Source of the DNA: Klebsormidium nitens
Taxonomy: Eukaryota > Streptophyta > Klebsormidiophyceae > Klebsormidiales > Klebsormidiaceae
Length of the DNA stretch: 64,000 nucleotides
Direction of reading: 5' to 3'
Assembly (NCBI GenBank): GCA_000708835.1
Contig: DF237012.1
Span: 62,001-126,000 of the forward strand
Position numbers and translations under genes: made by a program. A model generated the notes under the pieces. It had not been told where the DNA came from. It worked only from the letters and a program-made list of their open reading frames with translations, and did not search any database. Shown piece after piece: positions 35,501-47,041 of the stretch. The first letter of the stretch is position 1. The number at the start of each line of letters is the position of its first letter.

Positions 35501-37948
35501 GGACCTGGTTGAAAGAGCATAGGTTTCTAGTGAGCGATGTCGGCAAAAGCAAGGTTTTCGCAGACTGTACCTCGAAGAAACAGCGCGTATCAAGCTTTTT
35601 GGTGAAGTACCCGAAGGCGTCGAGACGGATCACGCTCGCCCCGTTGTCTCGAAGACTGGAGATGGACTGCTCTATGAACTGCCAACCTGGACGGATAAAG
35701 AAGACAAACTGTTCTCGCGACAATAGTTGGATGAGTGCTTTTGTGAATACGGCTTTGCTTAGTTCCCTATGAGGAAGCAAGTGCCTTTAGAAAAGCGCGT
35801 CGACGGTGATTGTTGGGAACGGAATGTTTCACGGATTGCCAGCCTGAATAAATTCGGAACGGAATGCCTCGGACGATATTCCGCCACGAACTGCACGACG
35901 AGAGAAAGGTGCGAAGTCCGATGGCGCTTCTGCCCCCTAATTTGAGCTATGCGCGCATTGAGTGCCTCGTTCGATTTCCCCACAAACTACAAGCCGGGAA
36001 AGCCTGGAAGACGACTTACTTGCGTTTACAGATCGGCTACGAACTGCCGGCTGAGACGGAAGCGGAAGACAGGCAAAATGCGTCCGACTGATTTCGACCC
36101 AGATCGCCAATCGATACTAGTTCCAAGAAAGACGGAATACGTCTAACGGACTCCACAACGAAACACTATTTGGAACGAATCTAGGAGTATGCGGGGAACA
36201 TTTACATGCCAACGTGCGTCATTGGGGGTACGTCGACTTGCTCCAGTGCAAAGCTCAGTCATTTGATTTCACGCGTGTGCAAATACAGAAAATCAGAACC
36301 CCAAAACCCAAAACCCCGAAAGCCGAAAACATACCGACACGCGTCATCGGGTTGATGTCAATCTGCTCGGGGCCAAACGTGCACCAGAGACGTCTCTTGC
36401 TCCCGTCCTTCATTTCCACCTCCAAAACGGGCTCCTTATCGTTGCGGCACCGGATCAGCTTCTTGTCGTTCTCGTTGGGCCGACCTGCGCATTGGGGGTT
36501 ATTGGGTCAATTGCAGCTTCCGTCAACGTAGGCTTGACAGCAGGTTATAAAAAGGCTTAACGACAGGGTAAGTGGCAGGTCCCACTGCAGAATCAACAGC
36601 AGATTTTGATGCAGCAACGCCTGGGATTCACGTCCTTATCCTTGTTAGGCGGACCTCCCTTTCAAAGTTTGTGAGAGTGATTTCCGTTACTGACATAGGG
36701 TTTACGCAGCGGGGTACAGAACAGGTTCGTTAGCAGGTTCCAGTGCCGGGAAAGCGGCAAAAGAGACGTTCTCGATCGCACTCGTCAGGCCGAACAAAGC
36801 ATCAGGCTCAACAGCAAGGGCTGTTCAAGATGAACGGCAGGCTCATAGAAGAGAAGTTACTGTAGCGATGCATTCTGGTGCAGAAAACGTCGTCTCCTCT
36901 TTTTAGCCTCTTGTAGATAGTGCGCAAGCACTAACCAGTGATTAAAAGTGCGGTTAATATCCTTAACCGAGTCAGCATGGCATCCCCACCTTTCGGCCAA
37001 AATTTGTCCCAGTCAACAAACATGTCCGCAAACTCGGAGTCGTCGCCCTTCGCCAGGAAGTCCTGAAACTCGTCCGAGTCGGGGGAAATGTGGTTAACCA
37101 TGAACTCCACGCACAGGTCGTACCGGTCAGCAATCTCCTTGACGTCATCCCATGTGCCGAACTTGGGGTCGATGTCCGTATAAGCGATTGGCGCAAAGCC
37201 GCCGTCGCCGGAGGAGCGGTACACTGGCAGCAGGTGCACACTGCCGATAGCGCCTGTCATTACGAAAAAACGAAGGTTGGGTTAAGCATGAGTTAAGGAA
37301 GGATTCAGGGCGATGGACTTGACTTGAGGGCTTGGAAAGTGTCGATGGTCCAAACAATTGGCGCGCTTTGAAAAACGGGCGAGTAAAGCCTCACCCGCTG
37401 GCAAGCAGCGCTGAGCAACTTTCCAGCTTTTATCAATGTACATACTATTCTCATAGTTGCACTCAGACACTCCAATGCAAGAGAACACCGCTGCAGGTCT
37501 GCATCTAAATAGCAGAAAGAAATGAGCCCAGGATCCTTTGAGTCCAGGGGAACCCTTCCAACTTAACGTGATCAGAGCAGTGCTGGATTGATCGTTTCCA
37601 ACCTCACCCTGAAGGAGTCAAGCTCCAACAGAAGCGCGACAAAGCAAGGCAGGTCGACAAAAGCTGGCATGCACTTTCTCTGGTGTCAAGGTCTAGTTGG
37701 TTTCGAAATCTTGAGGCCTTACCTCTCAAGTGGTCGTTCATGAAGCGCATCAGATCCTTGAGGCCCTCCCCAACCCCGTTCCCATACGTGCTCAGCTGCA
37801 CCTGGTTGCGTAACGTCATTTGGTCGAGCGGGTCCGGGTCGTCCGTTTTGATGCGGCCATCCTCAAAGTTGTCGCTCTTGTCGCTGTACAAGAGCTCGTT
37901 GAACCCAGGGAACATCGGCTTCTGCCCGATCGCGGTCCTCCGCTCCTT
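32594..37948 (-). CDS. GH13_18 sucrose-phosphorylase-type enzyme, 5' exon not identified
   Basis: Exons on the minus strand: 37948-37723, 37253-36990, 36484-36335, 35686-35571, 35174-35113, 34364-34142, 33614-33285, 32914-32594. Phases match, giving 563 residues plus stop, near full length for the family. Diagnostic blocks are NQVQLSTYGN, HLLPVYRSSGDGGFAP, FMVNHISPDSDEFQDFL, IRLDAFGY (nucleophile Asp), LLCEVHEEYK (acid/base Glu), GYWVYDFALPLLVLHA, DTHDGMGIDD (transition-state Asp), QINCTYFSA and IPLVYYVGMLVGSNDL. Such enzymes reversibly phosphorolyse sucrose or related alpha-glucosides to glucose 1-phosphate. The exact substrate (sucrose, sucrose 6'-phosphate, glucosylglycerate) cannot be told here. 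The family is mainly bacterial, so transfer followed by intron gain is likely. Exon 1 begins in phase 0 after an acceptor, so the ATG lies upstream in an exon I could not place. Location in the cell is unknown for that reason. Confidence 0.87.
34069..34140. repeat. Interstitial telomere-like AAACCCT tract in a phosphorylase intron
   Basis: Imperfect tandem CCTAAAC/AAACCCT heptamers, the plant-type telomere unit, run for about 70 bp. They end at the 5' splice site of the intron between the exons at 34364-34142 and 33614-33285. Copies are separated by degenerate units (AAACGCTAAACCCAAAACCC). Confidence 0.8.
34447..34536 (-). pseudogene. Frameshifted partial duplicate of the catalytic exon of the phosphorylase
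   Basis: This stretch repeats the first roughly 88 bp of the exon at 34364-34142, including its acceptor (ACACCCCAG) and the LLCEVHE.YKTNLKIADK coding sequence with the acid/base Glu. It has about 90% identity by eye. A 2-bp insertion after GGACAAG shifts the frame, and no intact remainder of the exon follows. It lies in the intron just upstream of the functional exon, about 170 bp away. It is most likely a dead tandem duplicate, though its acceptor looks usable. Confidence 0.85.
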
Positions 37949-40900
37949 CTGCAAAAAAGGTCAACCCTGTTAACCATCGTGCTTCTTTGACATGTCTCCG
38001 ACAGGACCTTCTGGGCCTGGTACCCTTATTGAGGGCTGGTTGAAAGTCCTCATTGATCCAAAAGCTGTATAGAAAGGGTGTGCTGGGTTATGAGTTTGAA
38101 CAGACGACCTTTCAGAAAACCATCGATAGCAGCGGTATGCGTTTCAAGGAGGACGCCCACATCGCTGCCACTTGCTTCTGGACAACCCTTAGCTGTTGGG
38201 AGTCGACAAGAGAAAAGCAATACAGTATTGGAGTTCCTTATCAGTGCAGCAGAAAATAGTAAGAAACCAGATACTGGCCCGATGTGGCCACTGCCTAAGC
38301 AGAAGTGTCAGAGGTCGCAAGTCAAACTGCGCCACTCAATCAAAGCAGAGACGGTGGCTCCACAAGCTATGTAATCATAATGACGACATTTTGCAGCTGT
38401 CAATTCGTTTCTTCGGCTCAAGCAAGCTGACTATCAAGCAGTATTAAAAGAATTCTGGACTGGAGGTCAGGGCCGGCAGTCAGGCGTGCATTCTGCATGC
38501 AGCTATGCTGTTCATCTTCTCACTCGGCAACAAGGATTGCAAGACTTCTATAGCCTTGAATCACTGGGACTAATAACCTGACGTCATTGAGCACCATATG
38601 AAGCCATGAAGTGACCACCTGCGAGGGTGCCACTACCTCATGATCCTCAGCATTGTATCCCAAGCTGAAAATGAGACCCCTTAACACATCATACTGCACA
38701 ACATACTGCACAAACTTACCTCTAAAGCGCTCGAAACCATAGCTGGAGCCTCCTCAGCTACAGTCGGTGCAGGCCACAGCTCCTCCAATAAAAGTAGTGT
38801 AGCACCCACAGGAAGAAGCTTCAATGAGGGTGAACACTAGGCCAAACGAGGAGACAACGACACGTTTTGACGCTGCGCTCGTTTGATCTGCGTTCTGCAG
38901 CTGTTGCCGAACTTTTATGTGCGGATCACATTGTCTTGTTTGAATCCCGGGGGAACTGAAGTCCAAAGTCTCTGGAGAGCATACCTACAGTAGCACTGAG
39001 AATAGCTACGGTAGACAGCAGAACAGCAGAACAGCAGAAATCACACTTGAACAGCACTGTCAGCAGCTAGAATAAGATTGCGGCCGGCCTGCATGATGAC
39101 ATTCTCATGAAATCTGGGACAGGTGGCACACCGTGGCACATAGTGAGTCACGACTCAAATTCAGTCCAGAGTTCTCTCAATCATTGCGGTCGGCAAACGT
39201 CCGGTATCCACCGGTCACCTTTCCAGGGAATGATTGCTGACCAGTGACTCCCCGACTGCCTTTCAATTTCACGGAACGGGACTGCTGATGTCATCGGGTG
39301 TCAGTTGCTGGCAGTCCTCGTGGCCGTTCGATTGCTGTAGGTCACAGTAGGTGGCTTGTCACATCGACGGCCGTGCGGCATTTGCGGCTGTCGAAGCGCG
39401 GCCGTCGAAGGTGCTCGCGCGCGCGCTCGGACTCGGAGAGCTCTTCTAAAGGGAGAAAGGTTTCCTTTGGGTTTCACTGTTTCATGGGGGTGGTGGTGTT
39501 GTTGAAACGAGATAGGTAGATACAAAAATAGAGCTTGCGCATGTAGTTTAGGGCGAAAGCGGCCGCCTTTGCGTGCTTCAGCTTTAGCGCACCATAAAGC
39601 CAATACTTGATCTGTGAAGACGTCGAGAGCTCGGCCAGATGAGTGGTAGCAGCCGCGACATCTTTGATTCTTCGCTCGACCTCGAGCGGGAGCACCTCGA
39701 CAGAGGGTATGCGGAAGGGCTCAGGTGAGTTTTCAAGCCCTTCTCCGATGGCCAACTTATCGAGGCACCAGGCTTGGTTAAAGTAACCTGGGCTAAACTT
39801 TGGTTCGCCAACTCTCTGCATTTCACAATGCAAGTTTGGTGCATTCTCACCCAAATACTTTGAGATACTAGATTCAGCTTGGCCATTCGTTGTAGCGCTT
39901 CATTCACGCAAGCATCAGACCATTGTTTGTCCATGCACATCCTAGAGCGCCTCTTTTTAATATCCTGAAGCCCCATCGCTTGATGAGAGATCCCAGAATG
40001 CATGGGAGGGCAAAACATCGTGAAACGTTCGGGGATACAGGCAGCAGTCTTTGATAAACTTTCATCAGCCAGACAAATGACCAGATTGCTAGCTTTGCCA
40101 CATTACGACCTGATTAACAATCAGGCATTGATGTGGAGCGAAGCCACAGGCAAACCTGTTACACAAGAGAGTGGTGCCAAAGGTGGAGCGCTTTTAGATG
40201 CTCACAGCGCTCATGCAGGAAAGCGTGTAGTTTTTGTGCTGCAGGGACGGTCAGACGGAGGGGCTGAAGGAAGGGAGAGAAGTGGGCCTGAAGAGCGGGT
40301 TTGAGATTGGTGAGCTGCTTTAACGAGAGGCTGGCCAGCTTTGAGCATAAGTCATTCCCTGCGCAGTGATTTGATTCATTCCATGATGTCACTAAGAACG
40401 GCAGTACTGCCAGATAGCCCAGCCCTTCCCATCGTTGGTTCCAATTTCAATAGGGCAACGTCAATTTAAGGAGGTTTTCACCAACATTTGATAAACTGGA
40501 GATTGCAGGTTGAGTGAGAGGTGATGCTGCTCCTTGCTCCACACATTTGTGCGACTGCATCTTTCTGACTTGGTTTGCTTTGGATCAGGGGAGGAAGTTG
40601 GATTCTACTCTGGGTGTGTGGAGATTTGGAGCAAGGCCTTGGAGACAGACGGGACTCTCTTCAGCGCCAGGTATGCTGAACTCTTTGCTTGTTGAACGGG
40701 ACCCGCAAATAACCCTTTAAACTTGGAGTTTGTTGACCTGCGATTGTGGGGTACCCAAAAGGGCAGCAAAAGTATATTGAGATGTATCTATCAGGGCGCA
40801 GAAGCCTGACGATCTACTTTTAAAGCGCAAGTTCTTGTGAGGTGTATGATATCGAGATGCCTTCCGGACAACTGTTGACTGCTATGAGAAGAACAAGAGG

Positions 40901-41857
40901 ATTTTTTGCTGATGAGCTGCACAGATGAAGCTGTAAAGGTTCCGTACCACTACTGGCAAGTGAAGCTGATTGTCATTGTGCGGCTCTCGACTGTGTCTAA
41001 GAATCTGGTGTTTTTGCTGAAGACTCTCCTTTGGCATTCGCATGTGCAGGGGTCGGAAGAGCATACACACATTCTCGCAGCAGTTAGCTGCCTTTCCTCT
41101 CAAAGAACCACAGGCAAGTTCCACTGTTGCTGGCTTGCGCTTCCTTTCCATCTCATTTCAATGTTTGGGTCTATAGTTTGCTTCTCCCTTTGGCAGCAAA
41201 TCACGTGCTTTGTGCAGTTCGACAAAAACGTCATTAGATGCTGCTGGAGCGCTTCACAGAGTTCGGTCAAAGAGAATCCCAGATCCGGGAGGGGACGAAC
41301 CTGCTTCTTGAGGGGTGATTGCGAAAACTTTGATGAGTCATAGGACGTGGATCTTTGAATGGAATCTTGTCCAGGCTAACGTCCTGTTTGCAAAGCACAC
41401 GAAGCCACCCTCCTCAATAAGGAAGAACTACCTCATCAGTACATTCAGACAATCGCAGCTAGCCTTAGAGGGACCATTACTTTAGTTCAGCCCAACGATT
41501 CATAACCAAAGGAGAGATGAAGCGCTCAAAGGAACGTCAAGGAACACTTAGCTCCGCAGAAGGTTGAGCATCTGACACAACCGCCAAGCAATGTCACCGC
41601 AAATCGAAGCAATTGAAAAGGGCCCTAGGGACTCAAATCCAAACCGTGAGAGGGTTGGATCATACGTCAAGCCCCTCAAATCAGATTCTGCTCCCGTCCG
41701 CAGAACGAGCAGTACGACAGTCTCTTGAAGCAGCTGAGAACGCGGTGGAAGGTGCTGACGTCACTCCTGGGCGTGGCGCCGTTGGAGTATCCGGGGTACC
41801 CCCGGGGGGAGGAGGACCCCACCAGCTTCTAACTAGAGCGAGGGCGCTGCGGGGGCG
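37949..41857. other. Intergenic region between the phosphorylase and methyltransferase genes
   Basis: The region should contain the missing 5' exon and promoter of the phosphorylase and the promoter of the methyltransferase. A minus-strand frame at 39474-39854 reads like protein (PSVEVLPLEVERRIKDVAAA, then HLAELSTSSQIKYWL) and could be an exon, but I found no partner exon with agreeing phase and no family. Other ORFs (39584-40018, 40906-41343, 41613-41861) lack support. Two small imperfect AGCAGAACAGC repeats lie near 39017-39040. Confidence 0.45.
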
Positions 41858-44800
41858 ATGACCGAGAGCGACGAGGAGCAGGAGTTCATGTCCAACCTTT
41901 TCACCGACGAAAGGTGAACCTTTCTATTGAACCGATTCGCCTGTCTTTTGTACTTTCGCGATTTCTGGAGCGGTGTTTAAAGGCATTACATGATTCACAC
42001 TCGCACGGCTTCCTTACTTTCGTGACTTTGGAGAAGCTTTCATTGAAGCCAAGATTCGGAGTGGCCGAAGCTAACCAGAAGTACAGTGTGCAATGATCAA
42101 GTCACGACCTCTATCGATGTCCGTACCAACCACCTTCTTATGCTCATGAGGTTGCTAGTTCTGCCAGATATAGTTCGTAAGCATCCATTCCTAACGCCAC
42201 TGATGGGGTCAGCCAGCTACATCAGCCACCGGCGATCCGTGTGGCAGCACTGCCTGCAGAATTCTGCCGACGCCATCGTTTGTTGCTCGTATCTCATGTG
42301 CCACTTCGGTTCTGCAAGGGGAAGAAGAGGAAACGTTTCCTTTCTTATGCAGCTACGTTCCAAAGACGTTCCACTTCGGCGCCCAGACCATCACCGTGCT
42401 GAGACTCGAGGCATCTTCCAGTGAGTCTCCTTCTCGACAAAGTTATCATCGAGCCAAGAGAGAGAGAATGGATAGGTCCTTCCTGCTGAGAACAAACCGC
42501 ACCTCACATTTTCGAAATGAGAAATTATATCTACTGGGCACTCGAGCCCACTCGAAACCCCCTCCTGAGCATCACCCGTCCCTTGCGGGTGACCTTGACT
42601 TTCGAATTATATGTACCTTTGCCGACAGGTAAAAGTCTTTAAGCATGCGCAAAGCCCATCACATGTGTTCGTCGCTCCCCGGACGCTCCCTCAACGTTTG
42701 TCCGTCAAGAGCAACCCTGCTCCGCGAGAATTGGCTACGCGTCGGAGGAATGCTCGGAGCTCACTGTGCTGACGTCACGTCCGTCCCTTCTGCTCAGCTG
42801 ATTTCGACCTGACGGGGCAGATCGTATGGCCCGGCGCGCAGCTGATGGGCGCTTATCTGAGCACTCGGGCAGAGATGTTCAAGGGGAAGACGGCTTTGGA
42901 GCTAGGGTCGGGCGTGGGTAAGCGCCCGCTCAGATGCTGAACGTATGACCATGTTAAGGGGCGCTTTTAAAGTGTTGGACTCGAACAATTTGTCCCCGTT
43001 TTTCCGAGAAGAACGTATCAAACAAAGAGCAGGCTGCGGCTGAGCCCTGCCCGTATTGTTGCTCCCTACCTGTCGGAGCCTGCCCAATCCTTTCGCTCCG
43101 GTTGCTGTGAGATAATGAAAGCTTATGTTCAACGCTCCTTCGTGTAGCGACTTGGTTTGGGCTTACAAAGGTGTGTAAGCCGTCGACGGAGGCGGACTCA
43201 TTATAAACCGGGACTGTGAAGGGATTTCTGAAAATATCCACTCGAACTTAGCCCTTTGCAGGACTGACGGGGCTGCTGTGCGCCCGATTCTGCCCGGTAG
43301 TGATGACCGACCACAACGAAACAGTGTTGAAGGTGAGGAGAAGACACGGACTCTTTCAAACGGCGGAAAGAATTGTGGGGGAGCTAGAGGCTCGCCTCTA
43401 CTCCATGCAGAGTGACGCCGTCTCAGATAATCCTCCCTTTGTTCATGGATGAGTGGCCTTAATCGACCTGACCTGTCAGGAGACGGGTCTTCGCTTTGCA
43501 TACGAGCCTTCAATCGCGAGGGGTTTTCCAGCGACTTCGGAAACTGCAGTTGAACGACCTGCAAAGCGAACACCACAGTGCCCATTGACCTGACTAGCTG
43601 TTGATTCTGCAGCGTTCGACGTTGTTGAAAAGTTCGATACGACGCAACTATTGAAAATAGAATCTGTTGATCAACTTCTGTGTAACTCTTTTCGTGCTTG
43701 TTACTCTTTAACCTAGACCTTCCGGTCAGTCACGGCTTTCTCCATCCTGGCCAAACCCACGAGATTTGGTAAAGAGTTCTCTTAACAACCTTGTGCAAAT
43801 CAGCTGTCACGATCTTTTCTCAATTGTCCACCGTAATAAGCGGCCCTCATTTCTGTTGGTTATTGTACCCTAAACTTGATCCATCGACTTTTCTATGCCT
43901 TTTCTATTCCATTTTTAGTGGATGGCGCTGCCGCTATCACGGTTCTGCGGAAGCGTGCCCTTAGCCATGCTGAGAGAAGGAAATTAGCGTCCAGTCTTTG
44001 TCCAACCACGACCGGCTTGACCTGCTGCATTTCGCGATATGTTAATCATCTGCAGTCCGAACCTCGTCAATCCCACTGTTCGTTTCCAGGTTATGAGGAG
44101 GAACGTCGCGTTCCAAACGGAGGTGGCCAAGGAAGCAGCGATCCATGGTGAGCCACGTGGCACCTCTGAAATGTTGATCGAAATGTAGCTGGACTTTCTG
44201 GCTGCTTTCTAGACTCAGCCGTTCCCATCAGTTCGGAGAGTAGAGATTTCACACTCACCAGCAATGCCCCCGTAGTATCAGAGTCCTTAAGTCTCCGTCA
44301 GCTACTTACGGTTGATCAAAATGCAAGTGAAGAGGTCGGGAGGTAACGGGGAGTGTGAGGGCGGTCTCCTGTTAGCGACGACCTTGAAAAGGAAGTCGTC
44401 TATTGTCGGCCTTCCTGTTTGGCCGGTTTTGATTGCAACTCGAAATTGAGAGCCTCTTTCTAAGAGTCCCGCCTCTATATTTGAAGTCGATATGCTTGGC
44501 TACCTTTCTACTTGTCTGCCTTTTCTTCATTAACATAATCAACTGACGTCGGCGAAAGTGCTCCTCTTAGCTAAGAGCAAGGGGACTCGGGAAAGTGCAG
44601 ATCTCTCGGTCAATTTCTTCTTTGTGTGTTTCTTCCTCATCCCAGCACTTTCTTCACCCCTTCCTTCAAGCTCCGCGCTCTTGGAACCCTGCTGTTCACG
44701 CTCAATGTAACAAACACGGTCTCCTGTGCAGAGGTCGATTGCATGCAACTAGAGTGGGGCAACCGGGATCACTTGAACGCAATCCTGGCTCGCCACCCGG

Positions 44801-46365
44801 GGGGCTTCGACTACATCCTGGGAGCAGACATCTATATCCTCGTCCCGCCTTTGCTTCTCCCGGGACTTTAACCTCAGGGCCTCTACTTGTTCAAACTTGT
44901 CTCGTCGGCCGTTCCAAGTTGCTTCTTAGAGCAGATCACAACTTACCGGTTTGACTGTCAACGGTCTTGTTTACTTGCAGTCTGTCGACGTATCTTGTCC
45001 GGATGCTCTGCCACGTCTTGTTTAAAGCATACGTCTGTGCTTTCGTTCTGCTGGCTTCTTTCTCCTCTTGCGTCTCTTCGCTTCGATCCCTTTCGAGACC
45101 AAGGCTATCAGATGTGCTCCATCCTCTTGCTCCCTCACATTACATTCTTTTTCCTTTGTAAGGTCTCCCTCGTGTCTATTTGTGAGGATTATGTGTCCGA
45201 GCATATCGCTTCCGGCTTTGGATTACCGATGCCTGACGTATATGTCCGCGCCTCGCCGGTAGTTCACGAGCGCTCCGGGGCCCTTTCCGACTTTCGGGGT
45301 GTGATTTGTCTGACCTACGAATCTTGAGATGAAGTCTTTGGGCAGGTTGGTAATCTTGGCGTGCTCTCGTCATGTTTCAGCTACTTGCAAGCGCCCCCTT
45401 TCTAGATTTCGCATTGCGACTCACCATGTCGCAGTCTGCTGACGACCGTCGCTAGCCCTCCCGTCTTGAAGCAAGTGTCTAGCGCTCCCTCCAGACTGAA
45501 CTCCTTTTCAAATAACGGCGCTACATAAGACATCCCCATGTCCCTAATCATTGTTTAGTCACCACCTTATCATGGACATTTCGCCGGACGCATTGAGCTT
45601 ATTGTCACACGTCAGCGGACATACTGCTCCTTGACCGAACCCGTCAGCACGTTACCAGCAGGCGAGCGTGCCCCTGCTCTTTCGGACGGTTCGGCAGCTG
45701 TTGGACGTCCGAATTGGGGCCAACTTCATCCTGGCGTATGTGTCCCGCATCAAGGGGTACGTTCACGGTCTTACTTCGTCCGAAGTTTTCGCGTCATTGG
45801 TGCTGCTCTTCAACTTATTCCACGTTTTTCTGGTCCGAGCGATTCAGCAGTGCCTAGATGCGTACATTTGGATGATCTGACTGGAGACCTGAGACTGACC
45901 CTGATAGAAGGAAGTTGTATACACGAAGTGCTCGATCGAGCTTCCAGTCCATGGCGCGTAGCCGATGTCAGATTCGGCGAAAGCTCGGAAAGACAATTCC
46001 GGAGGGACCAAGGGCTTTTGATGTCATTGTTCGAAGAATTTTGGCTTGCATTTAAATGGAGAGCAGACTGTTGTCATTCCCTGCACTTATTCAGCCTTTT
46101 TCACTTGAATCGAGCAGACTCCTGTCTCCGGTTGGCGCGTTCAGCCAGCTTGCGCGTAAGGAGCATGGTCGGCTTTTCTAGAATGAGCTGGAGAAGGGCT
46201 TGAGAGCAACTGAAAAGGATTCCAATTGGTCTTTACAGAACCGACGAGCTTGTAAAGGCAACCGTGCTGGATAACAACATGCGCGCCACTGAAGCTCCCG
46301 GAACTCGACAGAAGCTGGCTAACGGGACCCTCGAAGGGTGGGTCTATGTAATCTCCTCCAACTAA
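41858..46365 (+). CDS. METTL21-type (family 16) protein methyltransferase, At1g08125-like (8 exons)
   Basis: Exons: 41858-41913, 42353-42420, 42798-42917, 43262-43332, 44090-44147, 44732-44833, 45651-45756, 46239-46365. Phases match throughout, giving 235 residues plus stop. An acidic N-terminus (MTESDEEQEFMSNLFTDE) is followed by a beta-strand segment, DFDLTGQIVWPGAQLM, SAM-binding motif I ALELGSGVGLTG (73-84), acidic-loop TDHNETVLK (about 97-105), the LEWGN segment, and FDYILGADICY (149-159), which carries the DxxY motif of METTL21-like lysine methyltransferases. The C-terminus has FILAYVSR and PGTRQKLANGTLEGW. It should transfer a methyl group from S-adenosylmethionine to a protein side chain; the target is unknown. 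The overall block order fits the small plant protein At1g08125. Intron 6 is a U12 AT-AC intron cutting the DxxY codons. The start is the only ATG opening this frame. Confidence 0.88.
44834..45650 (+). other. U12-type AT-AC intron (intron 6 of the methyltransferase gene)
   Basis: The intron starts ATATCCTCGT and ends GTCAGCAC. A CTCCTTGAC branch match at 45627-45635 lies 16 bases from the 3' end. Splicing joins GACATCT to GTTAC in phase 1, giving Asp-Ile-Cys-Tyr, the expected DxxY motif. The annotated exon would otherwise read straight into a stop (YILVPPLLLPGL). At 817 bp it is the longest intron of the gene. Confidence 0.9.
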
Positions 46366-47041
46366 GGAACGCGAAAATATCCAGGCCCGGATACTACCAC
46401 TTGCACAACGATGGGTGCGGTTCGGTTCAACCTCGTCGTGTGGATTGCGAGATATCCACGGGTAAGCAAAATGGGAGACGTTAGTGCTTTCAGAACTTGT
46501 CTTAAGGAACAAAAAGAGTGACTGGCAACCAGCCTCCATGGGTCTTGAAGTCTTCATCATCATCGTGACTATCTTTCAATGCTGGCCACTGCTTGCGGTA
46601 TTTTCAGGGACGTTGTCGAAGATCATTGTAAGAACACGTTCGTGCGAAGTATGCACTCAAGTCAACATTGGCATGCATGTACCTGCACACCGCTGGCGCC
46701 CCATGCCTTTTATAGGCATGATCGTATAATCGTATGCTCGAGCTCTGAGAGAAGCGTCCCATCGGCCGGCACATGTGCGTGACCTGACAATATCGATTAG
46801 AGCATTCACAACCAGCAAGTTCTTGCAATGTCATGCACTCGCCAGAATCATGACTCATGTGATACAAGGAGCCAAGTGATCGTTCAATAGCCTGGTGAGG
46901 ATCGTGGACGTGAACCCGCGTCCAGACAAAAACTAGTTGCATTCTGCACACGTATCTAGCCGCCACAAGTCTCAGCTGTAGGCATGCACTGCGTGGCGGC
47001 GCATGCCGCCACTTGTGATGCACGATCGTAACCCTGAACTG
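46366..47041. other. Intergenic, nothing seen
   Basis: This is 3' flanking sequence of the methyltransferase gene. ORFs on both strands (46484-46729, 46604-47023) are unsupported. A GCATGC-rich patch near 46980-47010 is partly self-complementary (GGCGGC..GCCGCC). Confidence 0.5.

Noticed and set aside
38030-38053. Possible first exon of the phosphorylase starting at ATG 38053 (MRTFNQPSIR)
   Set aside because: The phase fits, but the implied intron would be only about 80 bp with no supporting signal or homology; left unplaced.
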